From Amyelois transitella (Eukaryota > Arthropoda > Insecta > Lepidoptera > Pyralidae): a stretch of DNA of 64,000 bases. The DNA lies in assembly GCF_032362555.1 (NCBI RefSeq), contig NC_083531.1, forward strand, positions 930,001 to 994,000, written 5' to 3'. Positions 42,401 to 55,900 of the stretch are shown here, in pieces. The position numbers and the translations under genes are program-made. The notes under the pieces were generated by a model, which was not told the DNA's origin, ran no database searches, and worked only from the letters and a program-made list of their open reading frames with translations. Each line of letters begins with the position of its first letter. The first letter of the stretch is position 1.

Positions 42401-43840
42401 GTCGCCATTATGAATAGCGCAAATATTTTTCTGTCACGGTTTGTCTAATTGGTGAAAATTGGTGGAAAGTTTTGAGAGACGTCGACACCAAAGCATGGTT
42501 TTGATAGATTTGGCACAGACTTTAATCTTGATGGCATTAGTTTGACCCGGTTGCGACGTACCCTGGAGTATCTTTTTCGCATGGATGTCGTAAAAGGTGA
42601 CTAAGGGAATAGGAGCACTTCCATCTAGTGCAAGCTTCCATGTTGAACTGGTAGCGAGAATCAACGGAAAAATTATTTAACTTGGGATTTTTTTTTATGC
42701 GAAGTAATCTATGTCACTAACACTAAGCCATACAATTTAGAACTGAATTGTAAATACATATGCGATAAATAAACTGAAATTAACCCATAGCAATATTACA
42801 AACTAGCTGTGCCCGCGACTACGTCCGCGTGGAATGGTGGATGAATAATTTTCCCCGTTTTTTTTCACATTTTCTATTATTTATTCGCTCCTAATAGTTG
42901 CAGCGTAATGTTATATAGCTTTCTATACAAACCAGTAGTTCCTGAGATTAGCGCGTTCAAACAAACAAACTCTTCAGCTTTATAAGTGTAGATGTTAAAT
43001 CGTATTTGTTCGTCCGTCTTTCCTACAAAACCACTGGCGTGGAAGGACATACTTTTCAAGCGGACAGAGCCGCAGGCGAAAGCTAGACTAGGTAACTACA
43101 ATAAATTAAAATAAAGTTTTGGAATGACATTTTAATAATATTGTAATTACAATATTCCTTAATATAAAAATGTACAAACCTAATTTCTCTTATCTTATAA
43201 CAATTTGTATGAAACACAATTTAACATAAAAATTTACAACTTTAACCACAAACTAGAACGTAATACATCTAATATCTGTACACAATATTCAAATCTATAG
43301 TCTGAGTAACGGAATCCGAAATGCGACTAATTTAAAAGGAAATCTCTACATCTATGACTTTTATCATAGACATAAAAAAAATTTGCTCTATGGACGCGCT
43401 TCCCGCGCGAATTCTATCAAATCGATGGTTCATAAAAACTTGAGATTCATATTTTAGTCGATGTAACCTGTCACTATTTCCAAATCTCAATTTCAAATAG
43501 CGATCCAGCTTCTTCCTGGCTTTAGTCCTGGTTGTATCCTCATCGTAAAATAGGACCCCGGGACCCCCCGAACTGAAGTGCATTCAAGTCACAATGAAAA
43601 ATTAGATTTTTAAATTGACTGGTTACAAATAGGTTTTTAGACACTCAACTCAACTATAGTCTATGTCACTACTTGATCGCACATAAGAAATTAGTCAAAA
43701 AAAAAATGTATGAACTAAAATTCCGGCTTGCCCTACGAAAAATCCTGTTGTCCGTCATTTGAATAGCATGAAAAAAAAACCATCGCTTCAGATTAAAAAT
43801 AAAAACAACAACGCTATAGACTAAAAAGCAGGCTTAAGAT
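39430..43840. other. Repeat-bearing intergenic region
   Basis: Between the membrane-protein gene and the 3' end of the zinc-finger gene. Holds an R4 end at 40375-40445, an R3 scrap near 41695-41775 and an R4 element at 42803-42993 with a related one at 43000-43090. No exon was recognised. Confidence 0.45.
42803..42993 (-). mobile_element. R4 lepidopteran short repeat
   Basis: From CTAGCTGTGCCCGCGACTAC to CTTCAGCTTTATAAGTGTAGAT, with an internal deletion. Confidence 0.6.
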
Positions 43841-43841
43841 A

Positions 43842-43847
43842 TTTATT
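43842..43847 (-). terminator. Poly(A) signal of the zinc-finger gene
   Basis: AATAAA on the minus strand 82 bp past the stop codon at 43929. Confidence 0.5.
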
Positions 43848-43928
43848 TATATCAGTCGCTGGCAGGTTTCTTGAATAAGACTATAAAAATACTACCTATT
43901 CTAAAAGATTTTAGGTACAGGTGTGGTG

Positions 43929-46900
43929 CTATGTATCAAAATTAAACTCTTCATCACTGATATTATCCAGATTCATTCCAATTAAATTCTTTTGTCGCTC
44001 AGAAGCTATATTATTTAAACTTACTTGTTTTCGATCGACCATATCATTATTACCAGACACTTTACTATTATGGTCAGTATCTTTATCATTTAGATCAAAA
44101 TTTTCTTTAAAATTAGACCTGTTGGTATCATTATCCGCATTCCGAGACATTTCAAAATTATTTTTGTCACCATTACCAATATTAACGGCGATCTGCGCGT
44201 CTAAAGCGTCCATTAATTTCATATCATCCATTTCAGTGTCACTAGTTTCATTCGCTAAGTTATGTAAATCTATTTGTCCGTTCAGTTTAGTATCAGAATT
44301 CTCACTAACTTCAGCAGAGTTAACTGCATTAGATTGTTCATTTATTTCGACTTGTAAATTAGAATCTTTTTGCGAATCACTATCTACCCTTTCATTTTCT
44401 TGTGATGATTGTGATTCTTTTTGACTATTTTCAGATTGATATTCTTCCATTGGTTCGTCTTTTTGTACTTCATGATTTTGTGATTCAACATCACCTAATT
44501 TACTATCACAACGTTCTTTCGTGTCATTATTATTAACTGTGCTATCATTAGTGTCACGAGCATTATTTACTCCTGTTGTGGTATCAATTAATTTAACGTT
44601 ACTACTAAAGTCTTTATCAGTTTCATTCATTAAATGATCATTATCTTCATTGGAGTTGTCATTTAATTTACCATCACTACTTGACTCTTCATTTCTAAGT
44701 ATGTTATCATCAGTTTCGTTTACCGCATGATCACTTTCTTTACTCTCATTTAATTTGTCATCACAACTAACACATTCACTATCATTAATTTGTAAACCCG
44801 AATCATTGACTTCAGGCGAAACCGTATTTCTGATCTTCACTTCACTACTATTACACAATTCGAAATTCTTCTCTGTATCTTGCGAATTTTCACTTAACAG
44901 TGAATCGAAAGCGTTCTCCGCATCAATCGCCTCATTCCTCTTGAACGGTCCAAAAATACTTTCAGAACAGTCCGAATCGTTTGCACTGTCATTTTTATTT
45001 AAACTATCTATTATACTATTAATATCTCTACTCATAACAAAGTCGTTACAATCATTCTCCATTTTCGATTTCCTTCGTCTCCTCGGCACTTTTCCTAGGA
45101 ATTTCTTTGAGAATATAGTTTTAAGAGTTATAGTTGTGAGTGAGTCTATATTAGTTTTTCTTTCTTCCGCGTCAGTGTCCGAGTCATCGGAGTCCCAATG
45201 GACGTAATCCCGAGAGTAATACTCCTTAACTTCATCTCCAATGGCCACCATGGTATCGTAGCCGGTTGAGGGTTCAGTTTTAATGCGGTACCGGTATGGG
45301 TAAACGCGGTCTGGGTCGAATCCGAAGTCCTGAAAACATAATTATTGTTATAAATTCAAGAACACATGAAACAGATGAATTATCATTTTGCTTCATCACT
45401 TAGATTTCATTAAGAATATGAGGAGTGAGAGTTACTCGCTAGGATAAAAATTTTAATATGTGCCATGTGGTTTCCGGCACCAATATAAAAAAGAATAGGC
45501 CTACTCCATCTCTTACCCATGAATGTCGTAAAAGGCGACTAAGGGACAGGCTTATAGACTTGCGATTCTTCTTTTAGACGATTGGCTAGCAACCTCTCAC
45601 TATTTAAATCTCAATTAAATTATTGAGCCAAACAGTTGACCGTGGCTCAGCAGTTTTGTCAAGACTCTGTCTACTCCGCATGGGATATAGACGTGACTAT
45701 ATGTATGTACAAAAATAAGTTTTTGAGTAATATATACTCACAGGATCAACTTCGGAAACATCATAACCCTCCCCTTTGACGTTGGTTAACAGTACGTCAC
45801 ACCGGTGCAGACATATTTGTGTGTCCATTAGCTGTTTCTCCACTTCCGGATCCACTATCGCTTCACCTGCAACAATATCATAGAAAAGAATAGATTTATT
45901 TTCAAAATTGGATACAAGGTATCTCACTTATTGACGTCACATAACTTAAATCTAATTATAACTACTACCGCTTCCAAAGCGCATGTGTAGAAGAAGCGGC
46001 GGAACAAACTACACTGCAGCATTTACATCGGACTATATATTACATATTCATTATATGTAGATCAAAAAGCTGAACTCTACCCCGCAAGGGATATAGAGGT
46101 GATTGTAAGTATAATATAAAGAAAGAAAGAAAAATATTTCATTCGATATCACAAACTATACAAAGTAACAGGATTTTACAATTTGGGCATTTTTGTGAAT
46201 ATCAAAAAGGCTTCCTCTCAGCATAATGTTGCGGTGTTAACCACAACACCGGTCTTACGAGGACACCTTTTTAAAAATTAAAATTCTATACTTACAGTCT
46301 AAAACTAAAAGATAGAACAAGCACATATATATGTATGTATGTAGGTTCAAATCCCACTTCGGCCATGTACCAATGATTATTTTCGAAGTTATGTACATTA
46401 ATTTGAATACTAACCGATGTTTTAAGTGGAGAAAAGCATCACGAAGAAACCTGCACATTCAGGCAATTGGACGTGTAACCATGATCGATCCAATATGGGT
46501 AAGGTTCACCCGCGAAGGTTGCGGAGGTCAGACGGGAGTCGCTTCGTGTAAAAACCTGACTCACCCAATCCTGGATCCATGGTCGAAGGCATACCCCGGG
46601 CTCCTCTCCAGAGTGGTGAGGATGCAACCGGGACTATAGCCAGGATGAAGAATAACAATTATAATAATAATAACATACATAATATACAAAGGAAGTGTGA
46701 ATGGGACTGTTGGAGTGGGAAGACCTAGATGAACGTATCTTGATTTAATTAAGGACGTCCTGGTAAAGGGTCAGGTCAAGAGTACCCGAAACCGCCGAGC
46801 TTGCATGAAGAGAGTTATGAATGTGGATGAAGCGAAGGAAGTGTGCAGGGATCGTGGCAAGTGGAGAGAGGTAGTCTCTGCCTACCCCTCCGGGAAACAG

Positions 46901-49900
46901 GCGTGATTTTATGTATGTATGTATGTATAAAACATCACGAAGAAACCTGCACATTCAGGCAACTGGACGTGTAACCATGATCGATCCAATATGGGTAAGG
47001 TTCACCCGCGAAGGTTGCGGAGGTCAGACGGGAGTCGCTTCGTGTAAAAACCTGACTCACCCAATCCTGGATCCATGGTCGAAGTTATACCCCGGGCTCC
47101 TCTCCAGAGTGGTGAGGATGCAACCGGGACTAAAGCCAGGAAGAAGAAGAACAATAAAGACATAGACATACATACTATACAAAAGAAGTTAGAATGGGAC
47201 TGTTGGAGTGGGAAGGCCTAGACGAACGTACTCTTGATCAAATCAGAGACGTTCTAGCAAAAGCTGAGGTCAAGAGTACCCGAAACCGACGAGCTTGCAT
47301 GAAGAGAGTTATGAATGTGGATGAAGCGAAGGAAGTATGCAGAGATCGTGGCAAATGAAAAGAGGTAGTCTCTGCCGGAGGGGTCTCCGGGAAAGAGGCG
47401 TGATTTTATGTATGTATTGTATGTATGCATAAATGATGGAATGAGAGAAAAAGACAAACCACTGACCTTTCTTTCTAACAGTACACGTCACTTCGTGTTT
47501 CTTCAAATTCTTCAGCAGTGTGTACGTGCGATTACACTTGTTGCATTTACCTGAGAAAAAAATTGAGAAAATAAATAAATATGTATATATACGGGACAAA
47601 TTACACAGTTTGTGTTAGCCTCGAAGTAAGTTCGAGACTTGTGTAACGAGATACTAACTCAACGATACTATATTTTATAATAAATACTGTAGATAAACTG
47701 AATAGTTTATATATGTAGATAAACATCCAAGAGCCAGGCCAATCAGAGAAAGTTCGTTTCTCATTATGCATTGGCCGGGATTCGAACCCGGGACTTCCGG
47801 TGACACAGACAAGCGCACTACCGCTGCGCCACAGAGGCCAAAATTTGAATAGATTATTTACGATTGGTTCTAGTCTATGGTATAAGATCGTTGGTTAACG
47901 GCACTTAAGAATAGTTACTCCGTATCTTATCTATGGATGTCGTAAAAGGCAACTAAGGGTAAGCTAGTGAACTTGGGAATTTTTTTTTGTTGGCAATAGG
48001 CTAGCAACCTGTCACAATTTTAATCTCAATTCCATCATTAAGTAAAGAAATAGCTGGTGTACTGAATGAGGAAGAAGTTGCATAGCAGCTGAACGTGGTC
48101 TTCCCGTCTAAAAGACTGCTGACTATGTCTACCCCGCGAGGGATATAGACGTGACTATATGTATGTACCTTTGTATCAGATACTGAGTGCCCTTCAATAT
48201 GCAAGGCGATTTACCAGACACCCTGTATAGTTGATCGAAGTGATAGAATTAGATGAATTTGATTCGAGTACCCACCTCCTGGACTACCATCGGGTCTCTG
48301 GCAGCGGTGACTGTTGGCTATGTCTACCCCGCGAGGGATATAGACGTGACTACATATATGTATCAGATACTGAGTGCCCTTCAATATGCAACGCGATTTA
48401 CCAGACACCCTGTATAGTTGATCGAAGTGATAGAATTAGATGAATTTGATTCGAGTACCCACCTCCCGGTCTACCATCGGGTCCCTGGCAGCGGTGACTG
48501 CTGACTATGTCTACCCCGCGAGGGATATAGACGTGACTATATGTATGTACCTATGTATCAGATACTGAGTGCCCTTCAATATACAACGCGATTTACCAGA
48601 CACCTTGTATAGTTGATCGAAGTGATATGTAGGTAAGTCACTGTATCAGATACTGAGTGCCCTTCAATATGCAAGGCGATTTACCAGACACCCTGTATAG
48701 TTTATCAAAGTGACAGAAATAGATGAATTTGATTCGAGTACCCACCTCCCGGTCTACCATCGGGTCCCTGGCAGCGGTGACTGTTGGCTATGTCTACCCC
48801 GCGAGGGATATAGACGTGACTATATGTATGTACCTATGTATCAGATACTGAGTGCCCTTCAATATACAACGCGATTTACCAGACACCTTGTATAGTTGAT
48901 CGAAGTGATATGTAGGTAAGTCACTGTATCAGATACTGAGTGCCCTTCAATATGCAAGGCGATTTACCAGACACCCTGTATAGTTTATCAAAGTGACAGA
49001 AATAGATGAATTTGATTCGAGTACCCACCTCCCGGTCTACCATCGGGTCCCTGGCAGCGGTGACTGTTGGCTATGTCTACCCCGCGAGGGATATAGACGT
49101 GACTATATGTATGTACCTATGTATCAGATACTGAGTGCCCTTCAATATACAACGCGATTTACCAGACACCTTGTATAGTTGATCGAAGTGATATGTAGGT
49201 AAGTCACTGTATCAGATACTGAGTGCCCTTCAATATGCAAGGCGATTTACCAGACACCCTGTATAGTTTATCAAAGTGACAGAAATAGATGAATTTGATT
49301 CGAGTACCCACCTCCCGGTCTACCATCGGGTCCCTGGCAGCGGTGACTGTTGGCTATGTCTACCCCGCGAGGGATATAGACGTGACTATATGTATGTACC
49401 TATGTATCAGATACTGAGTGCCCTTCAATATACAACGCGATTTACCAGACACCTTGTATAGTTGATCGAAGTGATATGTAGGTAAGTCACTGTATCAGAT
49501 ACTGAGTGCCCTTCAATATGCAAGGCGATTTACCAGACACCCTGTATAGTTTATCAAAGTGACAGAAATAGATGAATTTGATTCGAGTACCCACCTCCCG
49601 GTCTACCATCGGGTCCCTGGCAGCGGTGACTGTTGGCTATGTCTACCCCGCGAGGGATATAGACGTGACTATATGTATGTACCTATGTATCAGATACTGA
49701 GTGCCCTTCAATATGCAGATGGCGCTACTAGTCCTAGTATATAGTCGATCGGATAGAGAGAAATGAGTTTATAGACGTGACTATATGTAAGTCATTGTAT
49801 CAGATACTGAGTGCCCTTCAATATGCAGATGGCGCTACTAGTCCTAGTATATAGTCGATCGGATAGAGAGAAATGAGTTTATAGACGTGACTATATGTAA

Positions 49901-52900
49901 GTCATTGTATCAGATACTGAGTGCCCTTCAATATGCAGATGGCGCTACTAGTCCTAGTATATAGTCGATCGAACAGAGAAATGAGTTATATTCCAGTGCT
50001 CACCTCCCGGTCTACCATCAGGTCCCTGGCAGCGGTGTGAGTCCAGCAGCAGCTGCGTGGGGTACGTCCTCCAGCACTCCGGACATTTCTTATCGGGAAC
50101 TTCTGTGAACGGCTTGCAGTCTTCTGTCTCAAAGTGGCTGTGGACGGAGAGGTTAAAAGATATTGTGACATAATTATTATATTTTATTTTTATTAAATAT
50201 TAATTGATGACATTATTGCTAAATATATATTATTTTTAATTAAGTATAAATTAAGGTGAATTTTTGATTTTTAATTTATTATTGAATGATTTAAAATGAA
50301 AAAAAAAATGATCTGACTGAATTATTGTATGTCTTGTGAAGACAGATCACAGTGACACGAACTGTTTTGTATCATCTTTTCTACCTTTCCGCAATAAAGA
50401 GATTTGAATTTGAAATTGAAATTTAATAAATAAATTTAAACAGGCAGTTTCCATTGTCATTCACCTTGTGGGGAGAGGCTGGTGCACTGAGATACAGGCT
50501 CTGCTTAGTTCAGACACCATTCTCTCGCAATCTTTTGTTATATTCCTTACCTGTGATTTGTTTGTTTATACACTAACTATAAGATTGTAGAGAAAATAAA
50601 GAAATTTTTGATTTTGATTTGATTGTCTCTATAGGATCAGATACTAGAGGCGGCCAGCGACTTCGACCGCGTATGTATCTTATTTTCAATTAGGAATCAA
50701 TACCGCGGTATCTCCGGAATAAAAAGTAGCCTATGTGTTATTCTGGGTTTTCATCTACCTTCATAAAAAAATTTAATCGTAATTATGTTCAGTAGTATTT
50801 GAGTGAAAGAGTAACAAACATCCATAAATACATACACACAAACATGCATACCTTTTTCGCTTCATCCACATTCATAACTCTGTTCAAACAAACACGGTTT
50901 TGTGTACTCCGATGATATAGACCAGTTGACTGTTTTATCGACACTACAATAGGTGGATAACAGATGTCGCCACTCACTCGTCGTATTCACTCAGCAGCGT
51001 GAAGATGGCGCCACAGTGCCGACAGCGGTACGGCTTGCTCTTGTGCCGCCTGTGGTGGGACAATCCCTCCTCGCCGGTGGAGAACCATTCGCCGCAAGGG
51101 TTGCATGATAATCTGTTTTAATAAATTTATATATAGGAATAATGTGCCCGAGCTTGACCTAATGACCTCTTAAATACTTGTGTATTTTTGACATGGTGTT
51201 GACATAATTTGTACAGTGGGTACATATTTTGTTTTTTTATATTTATTTATGTGACGAAATACTCAAAAAATTCAAAAAAAAAAAAAATCAAAATTTTTTA
51301 TTCATTATTATAGGATATTATTATATCGCTTAATAATTGTCGTATGGTTTAACAACTTGGTTGACGTCAAATAAATTACTTAAAAACTAAGTTTACTGCC
51401 GCTTCCAAGGCGTCAGTGCAGAAGAAGCGGTAACAAACTGCACTGCAGCATTTTCTTCAACAACGTCAACTTCACAATACTCGTATTATTGAAATAATTC
51501 GTTTTACATTCATTCATGTTTTTAATGTGTACAATGTCCGGTGAAAATGCTGCAGTGCAGTTTGTTCCGCCGTTTCACACGCGCATTGGAAGTGGTAGTA
51601 CCTATTTAAGTGATGTGACGTCAATAAGTGGTACCTTGTATCCAATTTTGAAAATAAATCCAAGCAAACAAAAAAAAAACAATTACAAATCTTTCCCATG
51701 GATGACGTAAAAGATGACTGAGGTAAAGGCTAATAAATTTAGGATTCCTCCTGTAGGCGATGGGCTAGCCACCTGTCGCTATTTGAATCTCAATTCCATC
51801 ATTACAGCCGAGCGTAGCCATTCAGTCTTTTCAAGACACATCAGCTTTGTATTTGTATGGAACCAATTTGTATGGGAATGCACAAAATATTTTTATCATG
51901 CAGTATCCCACAAACATGCTATGCACGATTCCTTGACGAACAAAATTTCATCATGTATAGAGACCTAATGTAAGAATATACTAATTGGGTGCTGCAAAGG
52001 TGACAATATTCTAGTTATTGCGCGGGGTCTCGCTTCCGTGCGCATATAATCACGTCTATATCCCTTGCGGGGTAGACAGAGCCAACAGTCTTGAAAAGAC
52101 TGATTCCACGTTCAGCTATTTGGCTACATAATAGAATTCAGTTTCAAATAGTGACAGGTTGTTAGCCCATCGCCTAAAAGAAGAATCCCAAGTTTATAAC
52201 CCTATGTCTTAGTCGCCTTTTACGACATCCATGGGAAAGAGATACAGCGGTCCTACTCTTTATTTCTTTTGGTGTCACATTTAAATTTAAACGATGCTAA
52301 ACTAAATTATTTATTTAATCAACTGACTTCAAAAAAGTAAAAAAAAATTGAACTTACTTGTTCGGTGTGAAGGTGACGAGGTGACACCTCAAATGCGTGG
52401 CGAGCCCCTGAGCTGACTTGCTGCCGGCGCCGCACACCGCGCAGACGTGCTGCGGGGGCGGGGACGGGGGGCGCTTGGGCTTCGCTTTGGGCTTGGGGGG
52501 GGCCTTGAGGGGGAGAGACAGTCTGAAAGAGAAGTGCTTTGACATTATCTTCATGTTGCCTTTGCTAACTAAAACACTAAACATATTGTATGTTTCTACT
52601 ATATGTATATAGATAGATAGATAGATAGATAAAAACGTTTATTCAGTTATATACATAACGGCCTCTGTGGCGCAGCGGTAGAACGCTTGTCTGTGACACC
52701 GGAGGTCCTGGGTTCGAATCCCGGCCAGGGCATGATGAGAAACGAACTTTCTCTGATTGGTCTGGGTCTTGGATGTTTATCTATATAAGTATTCATTATA
52801 AAAATATAGAATCGTTGAGTTAGTATCTAGTAACACAAGACTCGAACTTACTTCGAGGCTAACTCAATCTGTGTAATTTGTCCCGTATATACATACATAT

Positions 52901-55900
52901 GGTCACGTCTATATCCCTTGCGGGCTAGACAGAGCCAACAGTCTTGAAAGACTGAATGGCCACGTTCAGCTGTTTGGCTTTAAGATGGAATTGAGATTCA
53001 AATAGTGACAGGTTGCTAGCCCATCGCCTAAAAGAAGAATCCTAAGTTTATAAGCCCACCCCTTAGTCGCCTTTTACGACATCCATGGGAAAGAGATGGA
53101 GTGGTCCTATTCTTTTTTCTATTCGTGCCGGGAACCACACGGCTAAATACCTAAAATAAAGATATTGAATTTGAATTAACATAAAGAGATACTCACTTGA
53201 CTTTCTTAGCTGGCACTCCGTATTTTTCAATCTTATTCTCTGAAAGCGGTTCCTTCTCTCTGGACCTCTTCGTTCTGCATGACTCTTCTTCAGTCTGTTA
53301 CAATAAGACATATCAATTATAATCTACTGTCAAGCGTCGGCGGTCGAATAGGCAAGGTGTCCGGTTAAAAAGCGTTACAGCACAGGTTCAAATCATACCT
53401 CGGCCATGTACCAATGACTTATCGAAGTTACGTACATTAGTTTGTATACTAACCGATGCTCAATGGGCAATGGATATGGGTGATGTGACCCATCGCCTAA
53501 AAAAAGAATCCCAAGCTTATATGCATATTACGACATCTCAGTCTCCCTTAGTCGCATTTTACGACATCCATGGGAACGAGATGGCGGTGGTCCTATTCTT
53601 TTATTTATTGCTGCCGGTAACCACACGGCTGACATGATTATAGAATTGATTGTATGTACGTAATCCATAATAAAATTATACAATACCTTATATAATACTT
53701 TGACGTCTAAAAGCTCTTTGAGCTCCCTCTGAAGGCCTTTGACGGGTGGCTGTGACAAGTTCTTTGAAGTTTTACTGTTGTTCTGAGAATAGAGTAATCA
53801 TACTGTTATTATTTTTTAATCTTATATATAAAATTCTCGTGTCACAAAGTTCGTTCCCGTACTCCTACGAAACGGCTTGACCGATTCTCATGAAATTTTT
53901 TTGAGCATATTGAGTAGGTCTGAGAATCGGCCTACATCTATTTTGCATACCCACAATATGCAAATAATATTTACTTATTTAAGAGCGGGTCTTTCTAAGG
54001 TTTTTCTTAAGGTTTATATAACTTAAAAGAAAGGCCCTAAAATAGGCCCTCTTGGTTCTAAAAATGTATTTTTTTCAAGACAATAAAGAATATTTATTTA
54101 TTATATATCTATATTGAGGACGTCCACGGTTCTTCCCTCTGTTAGTATGGGAACGAACATTGTGACACGAGAATTTCATATATATAAGATAATATATATA
54201 ACTTTTAACCCATATCGCGTCAAGCTAACAGTGTACCTTCAGAGCACTAAGTCTCCCATTGTCATCACTAGATTTTCTCTTGATACTAAGCTTAGTGTTG
54301 TCATCGCTGCCAGACTGCCTCGTGGCGCGCCCCCGCGGCGAAGCGGACGCTTGTTTGCTCGGCGCTTGGCGGGTTTTACGCGCCGCGGACGCATGTTCTT
54401 CTTCGACCTGAAATTCAAAAGAACAGTAAGGTTTCATAATAGTTAAACTTCAAAAATCAAAATTATATTTCATTCAGAAAAATAGGGGCAATTTGTAGGC
54501 CCTTGGTTCACGTTATTTTACATTTCAATAAATTAAATTTATGTCTAATGTGTGCTAAAATTAAAGCTACAAACTACATAAGCACTTAACCCGTCTTTTT
54601 CAAAGAAGAGAAGTGAAAGTTCTTCAAAATGATACCATTCCCATTGGTCTTTTCAAGACTGTTGGTTGTGTCTACTGGCAAGGGTTATAGATGTGATTAT
54701 TTGAATGTATTTATTTGGGTAAAAATTACGGCCAGTTTGAAAAAGATCCTATTTTTTTTTTGGGAATGTTTTCTGGAGGTGGGTGTTGAGATTTGCGACA
54801 CAGTTTCATAACTTCTGCAGATGTCTTCGTTATCTTATGTTACTTAAATTGTACTTGTTCTTCTTTCCAAATACAATATTTTTCATTTTCAATATGTAAC
54901 TCTATCCTTACTTTAAAGTACTGATTTAATTTAATTTCACTAATACAGTCCACCTTTCCACAACAGGGACAATAAAGAAATTTTCATACCTTAACACCAG
55001 GCTCCTTTTTCACTCTAATATCTTTCTTAGAAACATTCTTCTTCACAGATTTAGATAATGGTTCATCATCTTCTATCTCTTTCTTGATTAGCTTCTTATT
55101 TTTGACTGAAGATTTTTTCGATAAAGGTTTGTCATCGTCATTGGCTGCGTAGATAGGTTCCGTCACTCCTAGTATGCAGTCTCCAGAGTCTGACTGGAAC
55201 AAAATAGAAGTTAAATTGTTATTAAGGTTACATACACAAAATATGTTTTCAAGTTACTTGAAAATATTTAAATTAAATAATGCCGTGTGCCTCTCAGCAC
55301 TTTAGAATAGGACACTTCATGTCTCTTCCAGGGAAGTTGTAACTAGCTAGGCAAGCAACTTGTCACTATATGAATCTCATTCAATCATTAATACATGCAG
55401 CTGAACTTGGCCTGTCAGTCTTTGGTTCTGTCTACCCTGTGAGGGATGAAGACTTTACTATACATATGTATGTATAACATCAATGACACTCACTGATGCA
55501 GTACTCATGATGATCCTTTTATGCGCTTGCAACGGAAGGCCGAGCCGCAGACGTGTTCGTTTGTTGATATGTCTGCACATCTCCATGAACTCGTAGAAAT
55601 CGTTCACTTTGTCCACACACAGCTCGCATATGAGCGGTGGCATTTTGTCATCTTGGTGGACCTGAAAGAAATTATGTAAAACTGTTGTATTACTGAGATA
55701 ATAACCCCTATACTAAATATTAAATTTTTCATTTATTTGGGGACAGTGGAAAGTTGCTAACGTGTCTCTAAATCTTAAATCTAATGATTTTTAATATTAC
55801 CTATTGTAATTTGTTGAACTTAACCTACTTTTGCAAAGAAACAAATAAAATAGCTTCTGGGTCTGTAAAAACTTGCCTAGAATCAAATCGGCTCATATGA

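Noticed and set aside
44755..45207. A 150-codon plus-strand frame opposite the zinc-finger tail, with similar frames at 43921, 14091, 14766 and 17172
   Set aside because: Antisense shadows of Asp/Asn/Ser-rich coding exons; no splice or start support of their own.
48710..49744. Four identical 61-codon plus-strand frames spaced 283 bp
   Set aside because: They are one non-coding satellite unit read four times and are antisense to the zinc-finger gene; the coding appearance comes from the copied exon edge.
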